From NCBI RefSeq assembly GCF_001400735.1, contig NZ_LJPW01000038.1, positions 62,001 to 126,000 of the forward strand: a stretch of 64,000 nucleotides of DNA, written 5' to 3'. This DNA comes from Pseudomonas caricapapayae (lineage in GTDB: Bacteria; Pseudomonadota; Gammaproteobacteria; Pseudomonadales; Pseudomonadaceae). Positions 34,909-43,700 of the stretch are shown piece by piece (positions within the stretch are counted from its first letter, which is position 1; each line of letters opens with the position of its first letter). The notes beneath the pieces are model-generated. The model saw nothing but the letters and a program-made list of their open reading frames with translations, did not search any database and was not told the DNA's origin. The translations under genes were made by a program, and so were the position numbers.

Positions 34909-35933
34909 AGCGCCACCCCCTTTACGCTGCTCGCCAGTTCATTGAAGGCATTCGACAATACCGCTCGCGGAGCAAGACGCGCCACCTTGTCCTGCTGATG
35001 CATGACCTCGAGCGCTCGGTACTCGGAGGTCAGTTGAAACCGTTCAAGGGTATCTCGCACCCGCCGATTACTGTCGTAGGGGAAGTTGTAGGTGCCCAGA
35101 ATGATATCCATCAGCGGGCTGGGCATATTGTTCTGCGGGACCGAACTGGCCGTGGCTTCCGACAGTTCAATCACCTTTACCAGATCGTATCCGTGACGGA
35201 TGCCGATACGTTCCAGATACGCAACGAACATACTCAAGTGCAGGTTGCCTGCTCCCTTGCCCATGCCACATATGGACGTGTCGATATACTCAGCACCGGC
35301 TTCGATAGCCGCCGATGCATTCGCCAGTGCCAAAGACAGATTGTTATGGGCGTGAAACCCCAATGGCACCAGCAAGCGGCTAGCAAGGCGACTGAACAGC
35401 CGATGTACATCGGTTGGCAACATATGACCGTTGGAGTCCGCACAACAGATGATGTCCGCGCCGGCACCTTCGGCACGAACGGCCGTATCAAGCACCGCTC
35501 CCGGCGTCTGCGATGTCACATGCGTCACATTGGCGCTGACACTGAAGCCGTGATCGCGGGCCAGTGACAAAGTCGCCAGGCCCTCATCCAGCTGGTCGCG
35601 TCGCAGACAGACACGAATCATTGAAACACCCTGCTCCTTGAGCATGGCAAAGTCGTCTGCCGTGATGTTTTTAGGGTGAACCATAACCGCCAGTTCGATG
35701 CGTCCATCGGCTGCCTTTATGATTTTCTCAATGAAGCGTGCGCCCACATCACTGGTCAGCCCGTGCTCTCCCTTCGGCGCAAACGATCCTTTGCAGTAAC
35801 CAATTTCACAGAGGTCGACACCTGCGTCCGCCAGGCCCGAAGTCATAACCCGGGCCTGATCTTCCGTAAAATTGAAGTTGTTTCGATAACCACCGTCACG
35901 CAATGTAACGTCGAGAATTTTTATGTCGGCCAT
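34905..35933 (-). CDS. HMGL-like aldolase/synthase (4-hydroxy-2-oxovalerate aldolase or citramalate/homocitrate-synthase fold)
   Basis: A 342-residue TIM-barrel enzyme starting IKILDVTLRDGGYRNNFNFT, the HMGL-family DxxLRDGxR motif with metal-binding Asp and Arg. Later HAHNNLSLALANASAAIEAG holds the metal HxHN motif and GMGKGAGNLHLSMFVA the C-terminal signature. The family makes or breaks C-C bonds with pyruvate or acetyl-CoA. The absence of a long C-terminal regulatory or dimer domain favours a small aldolase or a simple synthase. First gene of the eight-gene arm; GGAGAT precedes its ATG and it overlaps the next gene by 4 bp. Substrate not known. Confidence 0.86.
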   Translation of the reverse strand: MADIKILDVTLRDGGYRNNFNFTEDQARVMTSGLADAGVDLCEIGYCKGSFAPKGEHGLTSDVGARFIEKIIKAADGRIELAVMVHPKNITADDFAMLKEQGVSMIRVCLRRDQLDEGLATLSLARDHGFSVSANVTHVTSQTPGAVLDTAVRAEGAGADIICCADSNGHMLPTDVHRLFSRLASRLLVPLGFHAHNNLSLALANASAAIEAGAEYIDTSICGMGKGAGNLHLSMFVAYLERIGIRHGYDLVKVIELSEATASSVPQNNMPSPLMDIILGTYNFPYDSNRRVRDTLERFQLTSEYRALEVMHQQDKVARLAPRAVLSNAFNELASSVKGVAL

Positions 35934-36211
35934 GAGAATCTCCGGCTGTCCTTAGGGTGTAAACAGGGTGCTTGAGATGATCTTGCCACTGCCTTTATTC
36001 TTGTAGTTGTACAACAGCGCCACACCTATCAAACATTGCCGAGCCGACACCTGAACGTCTCGGAGTTTCGAATCATTAACTTCTTAACTCGACATTGATC
36101 CTCGTCAAAATCGACCGCGTTGTAAATTGTTGATATTTAGTCAGGGGATGGGAATTTTTTCACCGTCACCTCATGTGTGTGCCGAAATAACGATTTCTGT
36201 CACCGGCCCGA
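35934..36211. promoter_or_regulatory. 278-bp leader with the promoter of the eight-gene arm
   Basis: AT-rich region between the aldolase start and the LysR stop. No open frame of note. It must hold the operon promoter and probably the binding site of the LysR protein encoded upstream; TTAACTTCTTAA near 36078-36089 is one repeat pattern. I cannot point to a definite -35/-10 pair. Confidence 0.4.
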
Positions 36212-37123
36212 CTAGCGATAACAGCTTTCTATATAATTCATCGCGGCCTGAATTGAAGCCACCGCGCGCAAGTCTTCATGCACGCCCAGCCAGACATCAA
36301 CCTCCAGCGGTGCCGAAAGCTCTACCCGGCACAGACGAGAGTTCGCACCTACCGCAAAACTTGGAAGCAAGGCAATACCCACACCGGTTTCCGCGGCGCG
36401 AATTTGCAGTTCTACTGTTTTGGCTTCCAGCACGAAGGGGCGTTCACCGACAATATTCCTAAGCCAACCGTTCTGACTGTCGCTCATCAGTTCATTGTCG
36501 TAGGCAATAAACTCATAGTGCTCCGGGTGCCGCTCCTCCAGATAAAAATGTGAGCAATAAAATGAAAATGAGGCGGTCCCGATACGTCGTGCGACGATGC
36601 CACTTTCAATCGGCCTGGAAAACCGTATGCACAAGTCAGACTGGCAACTGGATAACGACGAATACTGATGATCCCCCAACAAGCGCAGCACAATGCCAGG
36701 GTGCATGGCACGAAACGCCCCCAGTTGCGGCACCAGCTTCTCGACCGCCACCGACGGTGGTGCGCTGATGGTCACTTCCACACTTGGCACCACCTGAGCC
36801 GCGATGGCGAGGCGGCCAACCGCCTGAGTCTGCGCCTCGATCTGGCGCCCGATAACCGCCAGACGCTGTCCTTCATCGGTCAGTTCATAAAGCCGCTTGC
36901 GCCGATCAACAAGCTTTACATTAAGGGACTTTTCCAATGAAGCGATACGGCGCGAGACGGTCGCATGTTCCACACCCAGCACCCTCGCAGCGCCACTCAG
37001 CGACCTGATAGTGGAAAACATCACGAAGTACCGCAAGTCCTCCCAATCAAAACAGACCCTGGGCTTTTTAAACAGATTATTAACGTCAAGGGAAGCCGAT
37101 CCATCCGATGGAGTCATTGTCAT
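36212..37123 (-). CDS. LysR-family regulator at the distal end of the cluster
   Basis: A 303-residue LysR protein. HTH at about residues 25-85 (DWEDLRYFVMFSTIRSLSGA, ARVLGVEHATVSRRIASLEK, SLNVKLVDRRKRLYELTDEG) and an effector domain from about 110. The N-terminal extension of about 22 residues is longer than usual, so an internal start is possible. It is transcribed in the same direction as the aldolase operon and sits just upstream, so it may regulate that arm. A different LysR stands at the other end of the cluster. Confidence 0.9.
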   Translation of the reverse strand: MTMTPSDGSASLDVNNLFKKPRVCFDWEDLRYFVMFSTIRSLSGAARVLGVEHATVSRRIASLEKSLNVKLVDRRKRLYELTDEGQRLAVIGRQIEAQTQAVGRLAIAAQVVPSVEVTISAPPSVAVEKLVPQLGAFRAMHPGIVLRLLGDHQYSSLSSCQSDLCIRFSRPIESGIVARRIGTASFSFYCSHFYLEERHPEHYEFIAYDNELMSDSQNGWLRNIVGERPFVLEAKTVELQIRAAETGVGIALLPSFAVGANSRLCRVELSAPLEVDVWLGVHEDLRAVASIQAAMNYIESCYR

Positions 37124-37345
37124 TAACGCTATATCCTTATACGATTTATGCGAATAGGCGTATTGTAATGTTTCATCACTGAGTGTTAGCAGACGTATAC
37201 AAGGATAATGCTGACAACTTCCTCGGGCCCGAAGAACGGGCTCGTGCCGTTCGGTAGTCTAGGCGAAGTGCAAGCCGGGATTGCGGAGCGGGGTTCGGAT
37301 GATTTGAGACGGGGGTGTCCGGAGTGAAGGCTTCGCTAGGGTGAC

Positions 37346-37445
37346 TGTAGTGGTCAACTGATCCCGGACACGAAGTTAGGTTTTTTCTCGGCCTGAGCTG
37401 GGGCCAGTCCGTTGTTGAATTGGTGCGGTCTAATCCAGCTGTACC
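37346..37445 (-). mobile_element. 3' end remnant of an IS3-family element
   Basis: The minus strand from 37445 down to a TGA near 37363 reads WIRPHQFNNGLAPAQAEKKP NFVSGIS and stop, the C-terminus of an IS3-family (IS51-like) OrfB transposase. It is followed by the probable terminal repeat TGTAGTGGTCAACTGATCCC starting at 37346 on the plus strand. The rest of the element has been lost where the IS66-like element begins. Confidence 0.6.
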
Positions 37446-37490
37446 GTAAGCGCTCCACAAACCCCACCAGCTTCATGATGGGCGGTGCGC

Positions 37491-37758
37491 TTAGCCAGGT
37501 GATACCGGCGAGCAGTTCCACAGTAGCAGCGCTTCGTAGTCTTCAACTGATGAGGCCGCCGGCAGGCGTTCCAGTGCGTGGCGCAGCCACGCATAAGGCT
37601 CTTGGCCGTTGGCTTTGGCAGTCTCGACCAGGCTATACAGTTGAGCACTGGCCGTCGCGCCCTTGGGCGTGTCGCTAAACAGCCAGTTCTTTCATCTTCG
37701 CAAGCATCTGCTTGAGTAATTCAGGATCATCAGGAAGGTTGTCGGGCACGAAATTCAT
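37491..37758 (-). pseudogene. IS66 transposase (TnpC) with internal deletion
   Basis: The first 26 codons MNFVPDNLPDDPELLKQMLA KMKELA are followed, in another phase, by the last 64: WLFSDTPKGATASAQLYSLV ETAKANGQEPYAWLRHALER and DYEALLLWNCSPVSPG then stop. About 400 central codons, including the catalytic DDE core, are absent and the join is out of frame. It cannot make transposase. Confidence 0.85.
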
Positions 37759-37776
37759 GCCCGGGATTATACCGAA

Positions 37777-38133
37777 TCAGGCCATGAATCGCGGCGTCAA
37801 AACCTGATGGGGACGGTTACGCCAAAGGTCAAAGCCGTCGAGCATCCAATTGAGCTGCTGGACAGTCAGGACAATTGCTTCGTCGGTCACATCGGGCAAT
37901 GTTTTGAAGCGCTCAGACTCCAGGCGCTTGAGCCAAAGGCAGAAGCCGTTGCGCTCCTAGTACAAGATCTTCACGCGGTTGCGTGGCTCGTTGAGGAAGA
38001 CGAAAAGCACGGGGTCGAACACCGCGACCTTGATGTCCAACTCGACCAAGGCTGCCAGACCGTCGATGAATTTTCGGAAGTCGACGGGCTTGGGGTACAG
38101 ATACACTTTTTCGACTTTTGCATCGGGACGCAT
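37777..38133 (-). pseudogene. IS66 accessory protein TnpB, interrupted by a stop codon
   Basis: MRPDAKVEKVYLYPKPVDFR then LAALVELDIKVAVFDPVLFV is TnpB of IS66. After NRVKILY a TAG replaces the expected Trp codon (position about 37959), and the frame continues as ERNGFCLWLKRLESERFKTL to LTPRFMA and a stop at 37777. A point nonsense mutation in an otherwise complete gene. Confidence 0.85.
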
Positions 38134-38354
38134 CATGGTTGGCGGGCTCCAGAAAGAAATCGGGAGCACAGCATCCGGGATCAAGCAGCGGCTTTGAATG
38201 TGGGGTTCATGGAGCGCTTACATCCCATCAACATGTAAGTCCGCAGTACGGTGAATACTCAGTTTTAGCAAGGTATGACTCAATATCTACTTCTCGCTGA
38301 GTCGGTTTAAGGGTCCAACCTCTGAAGGTTTTGTTGTGAGATCTTTTGCACCAA

Positions 38355-38735
38355 CTAATCAACCATGCTTCTCAGAAAACCAATACCAAACTCATCACGG
38401 ATCACATACAAGCTTTCATACTGAAAAGAAAGAACAAATTTAAAATCCGTTTCTATCGACAGCTTCGTAAGGAAAGACTTAATATCCTCAGAACTCTCCA
38501 GCAAATATTTTATAGGACAATGAAACGCTCCACTCATACCTGCTTCCCAATCAACATTAACCCCTTCAGCAGCAACGTCCTCAGGACTACTAAAGCAACG
38601 AAATACAAAATAAACACCTGAATATTTAAAGTTACCTGTTAGATAACCATTTTCAATTGCGTGCTCAGCCCCCATCACTGAGAGTACTGAAGCAATTTCT
38701 TTAAAAGAAATTCCAACTTCAATCTCAAGATTCAT
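38355..38735 (-). CDS. Orphan CDI immunity protein candidate
   Basis: A 126-residue AT-rich acidic protein starting MNLEIEVGISFKEIASVLSV; a GTG four codons earlier (38747) overlaps the toxin stop. Nothing like it in sequence memory, but its place directly behind a CdiA toxin-tip fragment, small size and low GC are the standard signs of a CdiI. The frame is intact although its toxin is frameshifted, so it could still protect against neighbours that carry the matching toxin. Confidence 0.6.
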   Translation of the reverse strand: MNLEIEVGISFKEIASVLSVMGAEHAIENGYLTGNFKYSGVYFVFRCFSSPEDVAAEGVNVDWEAGMSGAFHCPIKYLLESSEDIKSFLTKLSIETDFKFVLSFQYESLYVIRDEFGIGFLRSMVD

Positions 38736-38743
38736 TGTAATTG

Positions 38744-39255
38744 TCACTTCACAGCCCCTATCACCCTAAACTCCCCGCCCTTCATCAAATAAAGCTTTTT
38801 CAAGCCTTCGACAGGATTCGAGCGCAGTGCGCTTTCTATCTGCTCAAAGATCAATGGAGAGTCAGCCAAATTCACAACAATATTGCTAGTCTGAGTCTCA
38901 ACTTTACCGCTTATTGTTTTCAGCACTGAAATTGGGCTATTGGTGATTGGCGAGAAAAATCAGCTAGTTCACCATTAATCCGCAAATCAGGGTTGGCTCC
39001 TTTTTTCCCAGAATTTGCCAACTGCTCAACATCATATCCAGCTTGAGCAAGTCCCTTCGAAGCTTCATTTTGACGCTCAATTGATCGAATCATGTCCGGA
39101 CTTGCATTTTTTGGTGGCAGCTCAGGCTCTCCCTTCAAAGAACCTATCTTTGCCAATCCACTGGTTCCAGCCTCAGCGTCTGTTATAGCACTCGTCGGAT
39201 TCAGATTACTCGCTGGCCCTCCTTTGCACCGACGGCAAAATAACAGCCATGCTAA
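38744..39255 (-). pseudogene. Orphan CdiA C-terminal toxin module, frameshifted
   Basis: Reading frame 1 (from about 39255) gives NLNPTSAITDAEAGTSGLAK, GEPELPPKNASPDMIRSIER QNEASKGLAQAGYDVEQLAN and NPDLRINGELAD; it then shifts phase near 38960 in a T-run and continues as FSPITNSPISVLKTISGKVE, TQTSNIVVNLADSPLIFEQI and YLMKGGEFRVIGAVK. Together this matches the CdiA C-terminal nuclease (CdiA_C) module, with the NPDLRINGELADV and VVLNLxD motifs typical of that tRNase family. One indel breaks it and no CdiA scaffold precedes it, so it is a displaced, silent toxin tip. Confidence 0.8.
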
Positions 39256-39263
39256 TTAACTTA

Positions 39264-39466
39264 CTAAGCTATCCACTCTACCTCAAAATCAGCTAGCTGA
39301 GCCTGAAGCCCTGTCTCATCCTCGAACCAGTAGTCAAACCCTTCACATCACTTTTCTTCAAGTAAAGATAATACCCGCCAGTGTCGCCATCACGGTCGTC
39401 CACAACAATAACTTCCCAGCCAGAATATTCGCCAGTGACAACAATACCCTTCCGAGCGATAGACAT
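39264..39466 (-). pseudogene. Orphan immunity gene with frameshift
   Basis: ATG at 39466 reads MSIARKGIVVTGEYSGWEVI VVDDRDGDTGGYYLYLKKSD VKG, then the intact continuation FDYWFEDETGLQAQLADFEV EWIA lies one phase over, ending at 39264. A single indel breaks the gene. It follows the toxin fragment above by 9 bp and is its likely former immunity gene. Confidence 0.65.
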
Positions 39467-39475
39467 ATCCCTATC

Positions 39476-39841
39476 CTAGTCCGCACAGGGAACATGATTA
39501 TTAGAAATATATTTTCCAGTCACAGTGTCTTTAACACCGAAATGTAAATGCGGAACTCCCGGAGCGTGTGCTCCTGATATAGATCCTGAGTCGATACGGA
39601 ACTCCTTGGTGCCGCCAGCGCTGTGAAACGCCCCAGAGCCTGGCTTACCGATTTCCCCGTACTCGGGACCGAGATATTTTTGCCCTGCCGATAGAGTCTC
39701 ATCGGTTGTGAGCGTCATAGAGCTCGTGAATTTTTTATTACCAGATAGAGTTATCATTGATAAGATAACTTGGTCTACACGCTGCCCGGGACCTGCTTCC
39801 AGGTGAATCTGTTTTTCAGCATTAACAAAGGTTTTCCAGTT
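39476..39841 (-). pseudogene. Orphan polymorphic-toxin C-terminal fragment
   Basis: An open frame from just after a TGA at 39842 to a TAG at 39476. It reads NWKTFVNAEKQIHLEAGPGQ, FTSSMTLTTDETLSAGQKYL, GKPGSGAFHSAGGTKEFRID and HAPGVPHLHFGVKDTVTGKY ISNNHVPCAD. The two His-containing motifs HLHFGV and NNHVP at the end are typical of small polymorphic-toxin nucleases, but I cannot name the family. No scaffold or start codon belongs to it. It is one of the displaced CDI tips behind the live locus. Confidence 0.6.
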
Positions 39842-39937
39842 TTCAGTAGGACCAGTTAGTGGGGTGCGTGGACATGGTCACACTGGCCTGCATCGAAAGA
39901 TGCTTGCGGGCTGACTTTTCAGACAAACCCTAGATAA

Positions 39938-40057
39938 TCACTTCACCTTGGGCGGACGTTGATTTGGGATGCCATTCATTAATCCACTCTCGATAAAACC
40001 CGATTGAGTCACATTGACTACCGAACCAAAAACAGACGGAAATCCAGCATGATTCAT
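39938..40057 (-). pseudogene. Short open fragment, possible toxin or spacer residue
   Basis: A 39-codon frame MNHAGFPSVFGSVVNVTQSG FIESGLMNGIPNQRPPKVK overlapping the previous stop (ATGA). The coding look and the GIPNQRPPKVK ending resemble toxin-tip ends, but the fragment is too short to classify. Confidence 0.35.
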
Positions 40058-40311
40058 TTAGCCTCTTCATCCATAAGTAATTTATATCTTTTAAAAACCC
40101 CAACCTCCACATCCTCACCATCAATTAATCGCTCATAAAAACGGCGATCGCCTGCCCATTCCTCGAACACTAGAGACGCCACCTGCGCCCCATTGAAATC
40201 AGTGAAAAAACTCAGCCGCCAATAAACAGATAGTTTATTTTCGCTTACAAAAAATAACAGGCTCTCGCCAACTACACCTGATGCGTAATCATCAAACTTA
40301 AGACAATTGAT
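40054..40311 (-). pseudogene. Orphan immunity gene fragment
   Basis: An open frame without a start codon, reading FDDYASGVVGESLLFFVSEN KLSVYWRLSFFTDFNGAQVA, SLVFEEWAGDRRFYERLIDG and KRYKLLMDEEAK then stop. Low GC, acidic, about 80 residues, directly downstream of cdiI and slightly overlapping it; this looks like the C-terminus of a second immunity protein. Confidence 0.5.
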
Positions 40312-40771
40312 AAAAAGTAACTATCGGCCCATAATCCTGGTCTGTAATTGAAATGTCTACAGAAAATTTTCTTTCTGGAAACTTATCTTTTAGGACAAGC
40401 CTCCAAGACAGTGCAAGCACGTTTGCCAATTGTTCAAATATACGATCATCGATATCACCTGAGCATGAATCGAACACATCGTATAAATGAGTGTGATTTA
40501 ACATTTTCTCTGTTGCTTGAAGATCACCATTAAAGTGCTTCAACCAAGAAACAAAAATATCAGCATCATATTTCCCTTCTAAGAAAACCCCCTCTTGAAC
40601 AACAACAAAATCAGGAAATAGAAGTTTGCATGACAATAATAAATCCTCAGGATTGCATACATTGCTTATGTATGAGAATTCGTCAATCTTATCTTTATCA
40701 ACCCACCCATCCTTCCAGGCCTCATATCGCGCCAACCCAACGAAAGGAGAAAGTGTATTAAATTTTATCAT
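40298..40771 (-). CDS. cdiI: CdiI immunity protein cognate to the adjacent CdiA
   Basis: A 157-residue low-GC protein (MIKFNTLSPFVGLARYEAWK, then LSWRLVLKDKFPERKFSVDI at the end). Its ATG overlaps the cdiA stop (ATGA), the standard cdiA-cdiI junction, so the two are translationally coupled. CdiI proteins bind the toxin tip of their own CdiA and block it. No other family assigned. Confidence 0.85.
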   Translation of the reverse strand: MIKFNTLSPFVGLARYEAWKDGWVDKDKIDEFSYISNVCNPEDLLLSCKLLFPDFVVVQEGVFLEGKYDADIFVSWLKHFNGDLQATEKMLNHTHLYDVFDSCSGDIDDRIFEQLANVLALSWRLVLKDKFPERKFSVDISITDQDYGPIVTFYQLS

Positions 40772-43700
40772 GGTATCTCATCCAAGTTGGCGGGACGTGG
40801 TGCGGATTTAGTCGAAGGCGATTGAACTCTAACAGTTCCATCGGGCAATGTATTTCTTCCGTATTCTATTACATGTGGAGTAGGCACATTTGCATGGGCT
40901 GCGCCAGTTACACCTACTCGTTTAACGATCAACCCCTCTGAATCATATACGGCATAGCTTGTGATATTACCTTGATTATCTGCCCTGTAGACAGTTCCGT
41001 TGGATGGCCCGCCATCGTTTTTGAAGCGCCCGCTCACCTGAGTCGCATGCTCAAGTGGCCCACCTGCAAGATCCTTTGCGTTACGAGGTCCGGAGGGTGA
41101 TTCCGCAGCTTTTCCAGCACCGCCTTTCGCCTCACCACCACCTTTAACAACATCCGCTCCAACACCCCTATCAGTCCCGGTATAGTTCTTCCAGTCCGGG
41201 TGATAAGGATCAGCCTTCATCTCGGCTGAGATAGTCCTAGACTTGGCTACAGATTTACCGCTTACTAGCATACCAGTCAAGATGCCCGCTGTAAGCACTC
41301 CGCCACCGATCAGGTAGGCACCGGTGTTGTCATCCTTGTTAATCTTCTCGCCTTCCATGGCATTGGCAACCTGCTCTCCCAGGACCTCACCGTACTCAGC
41401 CAGCCTTTGTCCAATATTCTGACCCAAAGGCGTCTCGGAAACCGCGTTGAAAACCGCTAGTTGCACCAGACCTTTCGGTCCCTGAGCCATTGCCACCAAC
41501 ACACTCACAGCCTCCTGCTGATCTGGATGCTCCTGGATGTATTGGTTGATCGAAGCCATCGATCGTAGCGTTTCTTGAGCAGCAGTAAGCTTTTCTGCAT
41601 TGCTCGCATTGACAGGAGTGGCAGGTAACTCAATTGATCCTGAGCTGTTAGCCTTGTTGTCCGTCTGAAGCGTCTGATCAAGAACTTCGACCGATGTCAG
41701 GTCGATCCCGGCCAGACGCGCAATTTCGGCCACGACCGTTTCCTGAAACGCAGGGTCGGCCATTGTCTTCATCGCCTGACTGCGCGTCATCCCACCCTGA
41801 AGCAACGAGTCCAAGGTGTTTTCAGCAAAATCAGCCCCCATCAGACTGGCAGCACTCGCATCCATCTTGCGGCCCAGAGTGCTCTCGATCTTGTTGACAG
41901 CACGGGTCAGACCACGGGAAGCCTCTTCATAGTTTTGCCTGGCAGTTTCGTTGTAAGTCAGGAGTTGGTTTGCCCACTGAGTAGCAGTGACTACCGGCTG
42001 GCTGGCTGCCTCCAACGAACTCTTGGTCACATACACATCAGTCCGATGCTCATCATCACGCGTGATCTCGTATGCCTTGTCGACATCACGATTCAAGCCT
42101 GCCGTCGAGTCCTTGACACCCGTATCGCTGCGCACCACTACATCGCCTGCGCCGACGGTGCCTCGAACGATCTGCTCGCGGTCTGTGTTGTAGTTCCAGC
42201 CCTCGACGCTCCAGCCGTTTTTCTGATTGTCGCCCTTGCCTACCTGACTTGAATCCTGCGTAGTGCTGCTGCCAGTGCCGTACGAGCCACCAACGTTCAG
42301 GTAGTAACCGTGCTCTTTATCCTTGCCTGCAATGTCGCTGTAGCCCAGCGTGTTGGTGTCCAGCTTGAGGTTGCCGCTGTCGGAGGCAATCAACGCGCCG
42401 TCGAGCTGGGTGTGGTTCTCGGTGCGGATGTCGACCTTGTCTTTGGCCGTGATGCGGGTCTGTTCCTCGATCCAGTTCTTGGAGCCGTTGGTCTGGCCGT
42501 ACCCGACCGAGCCACTGACGCTGCCGCCAAAACCGACCACTACGGTCGCGCTGAGGTCGAATTCCTTACCTTGTGCCTTGCCGGTATCCGGCAGGGAGGT
42601 GACGTTGAGGTCGCGGCCTACGCGTCCGACCACGTCGTTGCCGCGCAGTGTGGCACCGGCAATGTTGGTGTCCTGACCGCTGGTGAAACCAAGGTGATTA
42701 CCGGCGTACAGGTACGCTTCCTGCTGTTGTTTGCCTTCGCGTTCCAGGTCGCCTTTGCCGATATTGACGCTGGCGTAAACACCGATGCCTCCCGGACCGA
42801 TGGCGATACCGGCTTCCCCGCCGCCATTTTTACGAGTGTTCTCGGTGGAGCTGTCGTTCTGGGCTGCCTTGATGTTGAGGGTGTTGCCGGCATTCAGATT
42901 GATGTTTCGCTCTGCCTGAGCCTGCGTGCCAATCAGGTTGAGGTCATTGCTGGCCTTGAGGTTGACGTCACGGCCTGCTTGCAGCACGGTTACGGTAGAG
43001 GACCCTTGGCTCTGATCAGCATTCGCAACACCACCGCTGCCGCCCACGCCGAGTTTGAACCCGCCACTGCTGCTGCCATGAATGCCACTCCAGCTTTTCT
43101 GCTCGCTGGTTTCCTGGCTGTAGCTGCCTTTGGCGGCATCAAGCGTAACGTCCCGGCCTTTGATGTTGATATCGCGGCCTGCCTGCAATTGGCCACCACT
43201 GATTTGAACATCGTTGCTCGCAGAGATGTTCAGGTTGTTGCCTGCGTCCAGCGTCGAGGCGCGGTTGGTCGTTTCGACCACTTGCTGGCTGGTGCCCTGC
43301 TTGCTGTTACCAAACTTGCCATCGCCCGTCGGGCCGGACAGGAACTGCGAGGTACTGTCTACTGCCTTGAGTGTGCTCGATCCCTTGCTCGTGGCGTCCT
43401 CGCCCTTGCCTGCGCCGCTGATGGCGTCCTTGGTGCTGCCATAGTTGTGATCGATGCTCGCACTCAGACCATTACGCGAGTTTTCGCGCTGTTGCTCGAC
43501 CGTCTGAGATTCACGCGCAGCATCAATCTTGATGTTGCGCCCTGCAGTCAGATTGATGTCATTGAGCGCCTGCAGGTCAGAACCTATCTGATTGATGTCG
43601 CGCTCGGCATTGACTGCAAGATCTTCGCCTGCGCGTACCTGGCTGGCGGCAGCGCTGTGTTGCTCAAGGCGGTTCTTCTCCTTGCTGCGATCAACGCCTG

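Larger units (their letters stand above)
37446..38221 (-). mobile_element. Collapsed IS66-family element with both inverted repeats
   Basis: A 776-bp element bounded by near-identical inverted repeats: GTAAGCGCTCCACAAACCCC at 37446 and, reverse-complemented at the right end, GTAAGCGCTCCATGAACCCC. It contains remnants of tnpC and tnpB (listed separately). A complete IS66 element is about 2.5-2.7 kb, so most of tnpC and probably tnpA are deleted. The 8-bp flanks GCTGTACC and ATCCCATC differ, so no target duplication is preserved. Confidence 0.85.

Noticed and set aside
38346..38621. 91-codon plus-strand frame over the immunity gene
   Set aside because: Complement of the AT-rich immunity gene; the minus-strand frame has the correct CDI context.
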